Shown here piece by piece: positions 51,259-61,100 of a DNA stretch of 64,000 nucleotides; the stretch's first letter is position 1; each line of letters opens with the position of its first letter. The position numbers and the translations under genes are program-made. The notes beneath the pieces were generated by a model. The model was not told the origin of the DNA. It did no database searches and worked only from the letters and a program-made list of their open reading frames with translations. The stretch is from Petrolisthes cinctipes (Eukaryota; Arthropoda; Malacostraca; Decapoda; Porcellanidae). The stretch lies in the NCBI GenBank assembly GCA_033782935.1, contig JAWQEG010000488.1, positions 1,116,001 to 1,180,000 on the forward strand, read 5' to 3'.

Positions 51259-53114
51259 GTGTTAGAGTATTTTCAAAATACAGGCCAAAAACATACTGAA
51301 AATCGATCTCTTAGGTGCCCAAAAGTTGATATGTGCATGCATCTTCTGTACCCGTTTATATCTCAAATTCTGGCCCTAAACACCCGAAAATTCGATATTT
51401 TGGGGTCCCAGAAGCGATCTGTACATGCCTACTCCGTGTTAGAGTATTTTCAAAATTCAGGCCCAAAACATGCTGAAAATCGATATTTTTGGAGCAAAAA
51501 GTCAATATGTGCATGTATCTTCTGTACCCGTTTATATCTCAAATTCAGGCTCAAAACATCCGGAAATTCAATATTTTGGGGTCCCAGAAGCAATCTGTAC
51601 ATGCCTACTCAGTGCTAGAATATTTTCAAAATATAGGCTAAAAACATGCTAAAAATCGATCTTTTAGGTGCCAAAAAGTCGATATCTCAAATTCAGTCCC
51701 AAAACACCCGAAATTTCGATATTTAGGGGTCCCAGAAGCGATCTGTACATGCCTACTCCGTCTTAGAGTATTTTCAAAATACATGCTCAAAACATACTGA
51801 AAATCGATCTTTTAGGTGCACAAAAGTCGATATGTGCATACATCTTCAGTACCCGTTTATATCTCAAATTCAGGCTCAAAACAAACGAAAATTCGATATT
51901 TTGGGGTCCCAGAAGCAATCTGTACATGCCTACTCAGTGTTAGAGTATTTTCAAAATACAGGCCCAAAACATGCTGAAAATCGATATTTTAGATGATCAA
52001 AGTCAATATGTGCATGTATCTTCTGTACCCGTTTATATCTCAAATTCAGGCTCAAAACACCCGAAAATTCAATATTTTGGGGTCCCAGAAGCGATCTGTA
52101 CATGTCTACTCCGTTATAGAGTATTTTCAAAATACAGGCCAAAAACATACTGAAAATCGATCTTTTAGGTGCACAAAAGTCGATATGTGCATGCATCTTC
52201 TGTACCCGTTTATATCTCAAATTCTGGCCCTAAACACCCGAAAATTCGATATTTTGGGGTCCCAGAAGCAATCTGTACATGCCTACTCCGTGTTAGAGTA
52301 TTTTCAAAATTCAGGCCCAAAACATGCTGAAAATCGATATTTTTGGCGCCCAAAGTCAATATGTGCATGTATCTTCTGTACCCGTTTATATCTCAAATTC
52401 AGGCTCAAAACACCCGAAAATTCAATATTTTGGGGTCCCAGAAGCAATCTGTACATGCCTACTCAGTGCTAGAATATTTTCAAAATATAGGCTAAAAACA
52501 TGCTAAAAATCGATCTTTTAGGTGCCAAAAAGTCGATATCTCAAATTCAGTCCCAAAACACCCGAAAATTCGATATTTAGGGGTCCCAGAAGCGATCTGT
52601 ACATGCCTACTCCGTGTTAGAGTATTTTCAAAATACATGCTCAAAACATACTGAAAATCGATCTTTTAGGTGCACAAAAGTCGATATGTGCATGCATCTT
52701 CAGTACCCGTTTATATCTCAAATTCAGGCTCAAAACACCCGAAAATTCAATATTTTGGGGTCCCAGAAGCAATCTGTACATGCCTACTCAGTGTTAGAGT
52801 ATTTTTAAAATACAGGCCCAAAACATGCTGAAAATCGATATTTTAGATGCCCAAAGTCAATATGTGCATGTATCTTCTGTACCCGTTTATATCTCAAATT
52901 CAGGCTCAAAACACCCGAAAATTCAATATTTTGGGGTCCCAGAAGCAATCTGTACATGCCTACACAGTGCTAGAATATTTTCAAAATATAGGCTAAAAAC
53001 ATGCTAAAAATCGACATTTTAGGTTCCAAAAAATCGATATCTCAAATTCAGTCCCAAAACACCTGAAAATTCGATATTTAGAGGTCCCAGAAGGTATCTG
53101 TACATGCCTACTCC
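51259..53114 (+). repeat. 1856 bp super-HOR unit, next tandem copy
   Basis: Blocks are 51259 (501), 51760 (353), 52113 (501) and 52614 (501), in the same order as the preceding unit. Private changes include 'gttatagag' at 52113 and 'aggttccaaaaaatcg' near 53022. A partial further unit begins at 53115 and keeps 'gatctcttagg' and 'ggagcaaaaagtc' but departs from the unit at 53616. Confidence 0.9.
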
Positions 53115-54106
53115 GTGTTAGAGTATTTTCAAAATACAGGCCAAAAACATACTGAAAATCGATCTCTTAGGTGCCCAAAAGTCGATATGTGCATGCATCT
53201 TCTGTACCCGTTTATATCTCAAATTCTGGCCCTAAACACCCGAAAATTCGATATTTTGGGGTCCCAGAAGCGATCTGTACATGCCTAATCCGTGTTAGAG
53301 TATTTTCAAAATTCAGGCCCAAAACATGCTGAAAATCGATATTTTTGGAGCAAAAAGTCAATATGTGCATGTATCTTCTGTACCCGTTTATATCTCAAAT
53401 TCAGGCTCAAAACTTCCGGAAATTCAATATTTTGGGGTCCCAGAAGCAATCTGTACATGCCTACTCAGTGCTAGAATATTTTCAAAATATAGGCTAAAAA
53501 CATGCTAAAAATCGATCTTTTAGGTGCCAAAAAGTCGATATCTCAAATTCAGTCCCAAAACACCCGAAATTTCGATATTTAGGGGTCCCAGAAGCGATCT
53601 GTACATGCCTACTCCGTGTTAGAGTATTTTCAAAATACATGCTCAAAACATACTGAAAATCGATCTTTTAGGTGCACAAAAGTCGATATGTGCATACATC
53701 TTCAGTACCCGTTTATATCTCAAATTCAGGCTCAAAACAAACGAAAATTCGATATTTTGGGGTCCCAGAAGCAATCTGTACATGCCTACTCAGTGTTAGA
53801 GTATTTTCAAAATACAGGCCCAAAACATGCTGAAAATCGATATTTTAGATGCCCAAAGTCAATATGTGCATGTATCTTCTGTACCCGTTTATATCTCAAA
53901 TTCAGGCTCAAAACACCCGAAAATTCAATATTTTGGGGTCCCAGAAGCAATCTGTACAGCGCTAGAATATTTTAAAAATATAGGCTAAAAACATGCTAAA
54001 AATCGATCTTTTAAGTGCCAAAAAGTCGATATCTCAAATTCAGTCCCAAAACACCCGAAAATTCGATATTTAGGGGTCCCAGAAGCGATCTGTACATGCC
54101 TACTCC

Positions 54107-54283
54107 GTGTTAGAGTATTTTCAAAATACAGGCCAAAAACATACTGAAAATCGATCTTTTAGGTGCCCAAAAGTCGATATGTGCATGCATCTTCTGTACC
54201 CGTTTATATCTCAAATTCTGGCCCTAAACACCCGAAAATTCGATATTTTGGGGTCCCAGAAGCGATCTGTACATGCCTACTCC
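54107..54283 (+). repeat. Representative A2 monomer (177 bp)
   Basis: A2 opens the second half-unit of the 1002 bp HOR. Its diagnostic positions are 'aatacaggccaaaaacatac', 'gtgcccaaaagtcg', 'cttctgtacc', 'attctggccctaaacaccc', 'ttcgatattttgggg' and 'agcgatctg', with an end of 'tactcc'. It keeps CpG at the three positions where B has CpA. It follows C2 in the regular alternation and precedes B1; in this copy the preceding C is C1-like, showing that the alternation is not absolute. Confidence 0.9.
54115..54129. repeat. 15 bp dyad 'gtattttcaaaatac' (A-type)
   Basis: Monomer positions 9-23 form a perfect 7+1+7 inverted repeat centred on a single C. It recurs in most A and B2 monomers through the array. 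In C monomers the outermost pair is A-T instead of G-C (example 54468-54482). It could extrude only a tiny-loop hairpin; any protein-binding or cruciform role is inference. Confidence 0.8.
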
Positions 54284-54459
54284 GTGTTAGAGTATTTTCA
54301 AAATTCAGGCCCAAAACATGCTGAAAATCGATATTTTTGGCGCCCAAAGTCAATATGTGCATGTATCTTCTGTACCCGTTTATATCTCAAATTCAGGCTC
54401 AAAACACCCGAAAATTCAATATTTTGGGGTCCCAGAAGCAATCTGTACATGCCTACTCA
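54284..54459 (+). repeat. Representative B1 monomer (176 bp)
   Basis: B1 is recognised by 'caaaattcaggcccaaaac' and 'gatatttttggcgcccaaag' (most copies have 'ggtgccc'). It ends 'agcaatctg...tactca' and leads into C1. Compared with B2, one base at monomer position 22 (A to T) breaks the 15 bp dyad found near the start of A, B2 and C monomers. Confidence 0.9.
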
Positions 54460-54607
54460 GTGCTAGAATATTTTCAAAATATAGGCTAAAAACATGCTAA
54501 AAATCGATCTTTTAGGTGCCAAAAAGTCGATATCTCAAATTCAGTCCCAAAACACCCGAAAATTCGATATTTAGGGGTCCCAGAAGCGATCTGTACATGC
54601 CTACTCC
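54460..54607 (+). repeat. Representative C1 monomer (148 bp)
   Basis: C1 has the same 29 bp deletion as C2 but carries 'gatcttttaggtgcc', 'aaaaagtcgatatctc', 'gatatttaggggtccc' and 'agcgatctg'. It is normally followed by A1. The in-frame 'tag' of 'gatatttag' and 'taa' of 'ggctaaaaac' interrupt any long reading frame once per block. Confidence 0.9.
54468..54482. repeat. 15 bp dyad 'atattttcaaaatat' (C-type)
   Basis: This is the C-monomer counterpart of the A-type dyad, again monomer positions 9-23. Both ends have changed relative to A (G to A on the left, C to T on the right), so the symmetry is kept. Some C copies change the central C to T ('atatttttaaaatat', e.g. near 24434), which leaves the arms intact. 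Confidence 0.8.
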
Positions 54608-54784
54608 GTGTTAGAGTATTTTCAAAATACATGCTCAAAACATACTGAAAATCGATCTTTTAGGTGCACAAAAGTCGATATGTGCATGCATCTTCAGTAC
54701 CCGTTTAGATCTCAAATTCAGGCTGAAAACACCCGAAAATTCAATATTTTGGGGTCCCAGAAGCAATCTGTACATGCCTACTCA
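54608..54784 (+). repeat. Representative A1 monomer (177 bp)
   Basis: A1 opens the first half-unit of the 1002 bp HOR. Its diagnostic positions are 'aatacatgctcaaaacatac', 'gtgcacaaaagtcg' (four A) and 'cttcagtacc'. Its 3' half is B-like: 'ttcaatattttgggg', 'agcaatctg' and an end of 'tactca'. A1 monomers normally follow C1 and precede B2. This copy carries private changes ('gtttagatc' and 'ggctgaaaac'). The mixed character (5' A-like, 3' B-like) suggests A1 arose by exchange or conversion between an A and a B monomer; that is inference. Confidence 0.9.
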
Positions 54785-54960
54785 GTGTTAGAGTATTTTC
54801 AAAATACAGGCCCAAAACATGCTGAAAATCGATATTTTAGATGCCCAAAGTCAATATGTGCATGTATCTTCTGTACCCGTTTATATCTCAAATTCAGGCT
54901 CAAAACACCCGAAAATTCAATATTTTGGGGTCCCAGAAGCAATCTGTACATGCCTACACA
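54785..54960 (+). repeat. Representative B2 monomer (176 bp)
   Basis: B2 is recognised by 'aatacaggcccaaaacatgc', 'gatattttagatgccc' and 'caaagtcaatatgtgcatg' (three A where A monomers have four, which explains 176 instead of 177 bp). It ends 'agcaatctg...tacaca' and leads into a C2 monomer. Three CpG positions of the A/C type are CpA here (gtcaatatg, ttcaatatt, agcaatctg). Confidence 0.9.
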
Positions 54961-55108
54961 GTGCTAGAATATTTTCAAAATATAGGCTAAAAACATGCTA
55001 AAAATCGACATTTTAGGTGCCAAAAAATCGATATCTCAAATTCAGTCCCAAAACACCCGAAAATTCGATATTTAGAGGTCCCAGAAGGTATCTGTACATG
55101 CTTACTCC
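54961..55108 (+). repeat. Representative C2 monomer (148 bp)
   Basis: C monomers start 'gtgctagaat' and lack 29 bp in their middle, so 'gatat' is joined directly to 'ctcaaattc'. C2 carries 'gacattttaggtgcc', 'aaaaaatcgatatc', 'gatatttagaggtccc' and 'agaaggtatctg'. It is normally preceded by a B2 monomer ending 'tacaca' and followed by an A2 monomer. The junction creates a GATATC hexamer absent from intact A and B monomers. Confidence 0.9.
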
Positions 55109-55609
55109 GTGTTAGAGTATTTTCAAAATACAGGCCAAAAACATACTGAAAATCGATCTTTTAGGTGCCCAAAAGTCGATATGTGCATGCATCTTCTGTA
55201 CCCGTTTATATCTCAAATTCTCGCCCTAAACACCCGAAAATTCGATATTTTGGGGTCCCAGAAGCGATCTGTACATGCCTACTCCGTGTTAGAGTATTTT
55301 CAATATTCAGGCCCAAAACATGCTGAAAATCGATATTTTTGGTGCCCAAAGTCAATATGTGCATGTATCTTCTGTACCCGTTTATATCTCAAATTCAGGC
55401 TCAAAACACCCGCAAATTCAATATTTTGGGGTCCCAGAAGCAATCTGTACATGCCTACTCAGTGCTAGAATATTTTCAAAATATAGGCTAAAAACATGCT
55501 AAAAATCGATCTTTTAGGTGCCAAAAAGTCGATATCTCAAATTCAGTCCCAAAACACCCGAAAATTCGATATGTAGGGGTCCCAGAAGCGATCTGTACAT
55601 GCCTACTCC

Positions 55610-58114
55610 GTGTTAGAGTATTTTCAAAATACATGCTCAAAACATACTGAAAATCGATCTTTTAGGTGCACAAAAGTCGATATGTGCATGCATCTTCAGT
55701 ACCCGTTTATATCTCAAATTCAGGCTCAAAACACCCGAAAATTCAATATTTTGGGGTCCCAGAAGCAATCTGTACATGCCTACTCAGTGTTAGAGTATTT
55801 TCAAAATACAGGCCCAAAACATGCTGAAAATCGATATTTTAGATGCCCAAAGTCAATATGTGCATGTATCTTCTGTACCCGTTTATATCTCAAATTCAGG
55901 CTCAAAACACCCGAAAATTCAATATTTTGGGGTCCCAGAAGCAATTTGTACATGCCTACACAGTGCTAGAATATTTTCAAAATATACGCTAAAAACATGC
56001 TAAAAATCGACATTTTAGGTGCCAAAAAATCGATATCTTAAATTCAGTCCCAAAACACCCGAAAATTCGATATTTAGAGGTCCCAGAAGGTATCTGTACA
56101 TGCCTACTCCGTGTTAGAGTATTTTCAAAATACAGGCCAAAAACATACTGAAAATCGATCTTTTAGGTGCCCAAAAGTCGATATGTGCATGCATCTTCTG
56201 TACCCGTTTATATCTCAAATTCTGGCTCAAAACACCCGAAAATTCAATATTTTGGGGTCCCAGAAGCAATCTGTACATGCCTACACAGTGCTAGAATATT
56301 TTCAAAATATAGGCTAAAAACATGCTAAAAATCGACATTTTAGGTGCCAAAAAATCGATATCTCAAATTCAGTCCCAAAACACCCGAAAATTCGATATTT
56401 AGAGGTCCCAGAAGGTATCTGTACATGCCTACTCCGTGTTAGAGTATTTTCAAAATACAGGCCAAAAACATACTGAAAATCGATCTTTTAGGTGCCCAAA
56501 AGTCGATAAGTGCATGCATCTTCAGTACCCGTTTATATCTCAAATTCAGGCTCAAAACACCCGAAAATTCAATATTTTGGGGTCCCAGAAGCAATCTGTA
56601 CATGCCTACTCAGTGTTAGAGTATTTTCAAAATACAGGCCCAAAACATGCTGAAAATCGATATTTTAGATGCCCAAAGTCAATATGTGCATGTATCTTCT
56701 GTACCCGTTTATATCTCAAATTCAGGCTCAAAACACCCGAAAATTCAATATTTTGGGGTCCCAGAAGCAATCTGTACATGCCTACTCAGTGTTAGAGTAT
56801 TTTCAAAATACAGGCCAAAAACATACTGAAAATCGATCTTTTAGGTGCCCAAAATTCGATATGTGCATGCATCTTCTGTACCCGTTTATATCTCAAATTC
56901 TGGCTCAAAACAACCGAAAATTCAATATTTTGGGGTCCCAGAAGCCTTCTGTACATGCCTACACAGTGCTAGAATATTTTCAAAATATAGGCTAAAAACA
57001 TGCTAAAAATCGATCTTTTAGGTGCCAAAAAGTCGATATCTCAAATTCAGTCCCAAAACACCCGAAAATTCGATATTTAGGGGTCCCAGAAGCGATCTGT
57101 ACATGCCAACTCCGTGTTAGAGTATTTTCAAAATACATCCTCAAAACATACTGAAAATCGATCTTTTAGGTGCACAAAAGTCGATATGTGCATGCATCTT
57201 CAGTACCCGTTTATATCTCAAATTCAGGCTCAAAACACCCGAAAATTCAATATTTTGGGGTCCCAGAAGCAATCTGTACATGCCTACTCAGTGTTAGAGT
57301 ATTTTCAAAATACAGGCCCAAAACATGCTGAAAATCGATATTTTAGATGCCCAAAGTCAATATGTGCATGTATCTTCTGTACCCGTTTATATTTCAAATT
57401 CAGGCTCAAAACACCCGAAAATTCAATATTTTGGGGTTCCAGAAGCAATCTGTACATGCCTAAACAGTGCTAGAATATTTTCAAAATATAAGCTAAAAAC
57501 ATGCTAAAAATCGACATTTTAGGTGCCAAAAAGTCGATATCTCAAATTCAGTCCCAAAACACCCGAAAATTCGATATTAAGAGGTCCCATAAGGTATCTG
57601 TACATGCCTACTCCGTGTTAGAGTATTTTCAAAATACAGGCCAAAAACATACTGAAAATCGATCTTTTAGGTGCACAAAAGTCGATATGTGCATGCATCT
57701 TCTGTACACGTTTATATCTCAAATTCTGTCCCTAAACACCCGAAAATTCGATATTTTGGGGTCCCAGAAGCGATCTGTACATGCCTACTCCGTGTTAGAG
57801 TATTTTCAAAATTCAGGCCCAAAACATGCTGAAAATCGATATTTTTGGTGCCCAAAGTCAATATGTGCATGTATCTTCTGTACCCGTTTATATCTCAAAT
57901 TCAGGCTCAAAACACCCGAAAATTCAATATTTTGGGTCCCAGAAGCAATCTGTACATGCCTACACAGTGCTAGAATATTTTCAAAATATAGGCTAAAAAC
58001 ATGCTAAAAATCGACATTTTAGGTGCCAAAAAATCGATATCTTAAATTCAGTCCCAAAACACCCGAAAATTCGATATTTAGAGGTCCCAGAAGGTATCTG
58101 TACATGCCTACTCC
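55610..58114 (+). repeat. 2329 bp segment, copy 3 with a 324 bp internal loss, plus the following block
   Basis: Blocks start at 55610 (501), 56111 (325), 56436 (678), 57114 (501) and 57615 (500). Compared with 28405-31234, the neighbouring 677 and 325 bp blocks have been fused into one 678 bp block, a loss of 324 bp. Shared rare markers are 'cccaaaattcgatatg' (also near 25634), 'gccaactccg' and 'aatacatcctc' at 57107-57133, and 'gatattaagagg' before 57615. Spacing to copy 2 is about 26.9 kb at the 57114/30233 pair. Confidence 0.82.
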
Positions 58115-61100
58115 GTGTTAGAGTATTTTCAAAATACATGCCAAAAACATACTGAAAATCGATCTTTTAGGTGCCCAAAAGTCGATATGTGCATGCATCT
58201 TCAGTACCCTTTTATATCTCAAATTCAGGCTCAAAACACCCGAAAATTCAATATTTTGGGGTCCCAGAAGCAATCTGTACATGCCTACACAGTGCTAGAA
58301 TATTTTCAAAATATAGGCTAAAAACATGCTAAAAATCGACATTTTAGGTGCCAAAAAATTGATATCTCAAATTCAGTCCCAAAACACCCGAAAATTCGAT
58401 ATTTAGAGGTCCCAGAAGGTATCTGTACATGCCTACTCCGTGTTAGAGTATTTTCAAAATACAGGCCAAAAACATACTGAAAATCGATCTTTTAGGTGCC
58501 CAAAAGTCGATATGTGCATGCATCTTCTGTACCCGTTTATATCTCAAATTCTGGCCCTAAACACCCGAAAATTCGATATTTTGGGGTCCCAGAAGCGATA
58601 TGTACATGCCTACTCCGTGTTAGAGTATTTTCAAAATTCAGGCCCAAAACATGCTGAAAATCGATATTTTTGGTGCCCAAAGTCAATATGTGCATGTACC
58701 TTCTGTACCCGTTTATATCTCAAATTCAGGCTCAAAACACCCGAAAATTCAATATTTTGGGCTCCCAGAAGCAATCTGTACAGTGCTAGAATATTTTCAA
58801 AATATAGGCTAAAAACATGCTAAAAATCGATCTTTTAGGTGCCAAAAAGTCGATATCTCAAATTCAGTCCCAAAACACCCGAAAATTCGATATTTAGGGG
58901 TCCCAGAAGCGATCTGTACATGCCTACTCCGTGTTAGAGTATTTTCAAAATACATGCTCAAAACATACTGAAAATCGATCTTTTAGGTGCACAAAAGTCG
59001 ATATGTGCATGCATCTTCAGTACCCGTTTATATCTCAAATTCAGGCTCAAAACACCCGAAAATTCAATATTTTGGGGTCCCAGAAGCAATCTGTACATGC
59101 CTACACAGTGCTAGAATATTTTCAAAATGTAGCCTAAAAACATGCTAAAAATCGACATTTTAGGTGCCAAAAAATCGATATCTAAATTCAGTCCCAAAAC
59201 ACACGAAAATTCGATATTTAGATGTCCCAGAAGGTATCTGTACATGCCTACTCCGTGTTAGAGTATTTTCAAAATACAGGCCAAAAACATACTGAAAATC
59301 GATCTTTTAGGTGCCCAAAAGTCGATATGTGCATGCATCTTCAGTACCCGTTTATATCTCAAATTCTGGCTCAAAACACCCGAAAATTCAATATTTTGGG
59401 GTCCCAGAAACAATCTGTACATGCCTACTCAGTGCTAGAATATTTTCAAAATATAGGCTAAAAACATGCTAAAAATCGATCTTTTAGGTGCCAAAAAGTC
59501 GATTTCTCAAATTCAGTCCCAAAACACCCGAAAATTCGATATTTAGGGGTCCCAAAAGCGATCTGCACATGCCTACTCCGTGTTAGAGTATTTTCAAAAT
59601 ACATGCTCAAAACATACTGAAAATCGATCTTTTAGGTGCCCAAAAGTCGATATGTGCATGCATCTTCAGTACCCGTTTATATCTCAAATTCAGGCTCGAA
59701 ACACCCGAAAATTCAATATTTTGGGATCCCAGAAGCAATCTGTACATGCCTACTCAGTGTTAGAGTATTTTCAAAATACAGGCCCAAAACATGCTGAAAA
59801 TCGATATTTTAGATGCCCAAAGTCAATATGTGCATGTATGTTCTGTACCCGTTTATATCTCAAATTCAGGCTCAAAACACAAGAAAATTCAATATTTTGG
59901 GGTCCCAGAAGCAATCTGTACATGCCTACACAGTGCTAGAATATTTTCAAAATGTAGCCTAAAAACATGCTAAAAATCGACATTTTAGGTGCCAAAAAAT
60001 CGATATCTCAAATTCAGTCCCAAAACACCCGAAAATTCGATATTTAGAGGTCCCAGAAGGTATCTGTACATGCCTACTCCGTGTTAGAGTATTTTCAAAA
60101 TACAGGCCAAAAACATACTGAAAATCGATCTTTTAGGTGCCCAAAAGTCGATATGTGCATGCATCTTCTGTACCCGTTTATATCTCAAATTCTGGCCCTA
60201 AACACCTGAAAATTCAATATTTTGGGGTCCCAGAAGCAATCTGTACATGCCTACTCAGTGCTAGAATATTTTCAAAATATAGGCTAAAAACATGCTAAAA
60301 ATCGATCTTTTAGGTGCTAAAAAGTCGATATCTCAAATTCAGTCCCAAAACACCCGAAAATTCGATATTTAGGGGTCCCAGAAGCGATCTGTACATGCCT
60401 ACTCCGTGTTAGAGTATTTTCAAAATACATGCTCAAAACATACTGAAAATCGATCTTTTAAGTGCACAAAAGTCGATATGTGCATGCATCTTCTGTACCC
60501 GTTTATATTTCAAATTCAGGCTCAAAACACCCGAAAATTCAATATTTTGGGGTCCCAGAAGCAATCTGTACATGCCTACTCCGTGTTAGAGTATTTTCAA
60601 AATAAAGGCCAAAAACATACTGATAATCGATCTTTTAGGTGCCCAAAAGTCGATATGTGCATGCATCTTCTGTAACCGTTTATATCTCAAATTCTGGCCC
60701 TAAACACCCGAAAATTCGATATTTTGGGGTCCCAGAAGCGATCTGTACATGCCTACTCCGTGTTAGAGTATTTTCAAAATTCAGGCCCAAAACATGCTGA
60801 AAATCGATATTTTTGGTGCCCAAAGTCAATATGTGCATGTATCTTCTGTACCCGTTTATATCTCAAATTCAGGCTCAAAACACCCGAAAATTCAATATTT
60901 TGGGGTCCCAGAAGCAATCTGTACATGCCTACTCAGTGCTAGAATATTTTCAAAATATAGGCTAAAAACATGCTAAAAATCGATCTTTTAGGTGCCAAAA
61001 AGTCGATATCTCAAATTCAGGCCCAAAACACCCGAAAATTCGATATTTAGGGGTCCCAGAAGCGATCTGTACATGCCTACTCAGTGTTAGAGTATTTTCA

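Larger units (their letters stand above)
45691..53615 (+). repeat. Tandem array of an 1856 bp, 11-monomer super-HOR
   Basis: Block lengths from 45691 are 501, 501, then (501-353-501)(353-501-501), then 501-353-501-501, then 501-353-501-501, then 501. Blocks start at 45691, 46192, 46693, 47194, 47547, 48048, 48401, 48902, 49403, 49904, 50257, 50758, 51259, 51760, 52113, 52614 and 53115. The unit ABC-AB-ABC-ABC is 501+353+501+501 = 1856 bp. Clean copies are 49403-51258 and 51259-53114. The copy from 46693 to 49402 is 2710 bp because it contains an extra 854 bp (501+353). Diagnostic variants repeat at the unit period: 'gatctcttaggtgccc', 'aaaagttgatatg', 'ggagcaaaaagtc', 'gtcttagag', 'gatgatcaaag' and 'gttttagag'. 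Confidence 0.92.
53616..55609 (+). repeat. Return to 501 bp blocks after the super-HOR array
   Basis: Blocks start at 53616 (491), 54107 (501), 54608 (501) and 55109 (501). The 53616 block still has 'aaaacaaacgaaaattcg' like the A-B block of the super-HOR, but is a complete ABC with the 10 bp deletion ('acagcgctag') and resembles 45024. This marks the right flank of the amplified domain. Confidence 0.82.
54107..56110 (+). repeat. Two consecutive copies of the 1002 bp dimeric HOR (A2-B1-C1-A1-B2-C2)
   Basis: Blocks at 54107, 54608, 55109 and 55610 are each 501 bp and alternate strictly: A2-B1-C1, A1-B2-C2, A2-B1-C1, A1-B2-C2. Variant bases across the block co-segregate: 'caggcc' with 'gtgccc', 'cttctg', 'ggccct' and 'tatttttgg', against 'catgct' with 'gtgcac', 'cttcag', 'ggctca' and 'tattttagatg'. 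The regular unit is thus six monomers and 1002 bp. Individual copies carry a few private substitutions, e.g. 'gatatgtagggg' at 55569-55580 and 'atatacgct' at 55981-55989. Confidence 0.88.

Noticed and set aside
54180..54215. Promoter, terminator or replication-origin motifs
   Set aside because: A/T-rich stretches resembling TATA boxes occur in every monomer at fixed positions, so their presence carries no specific information.
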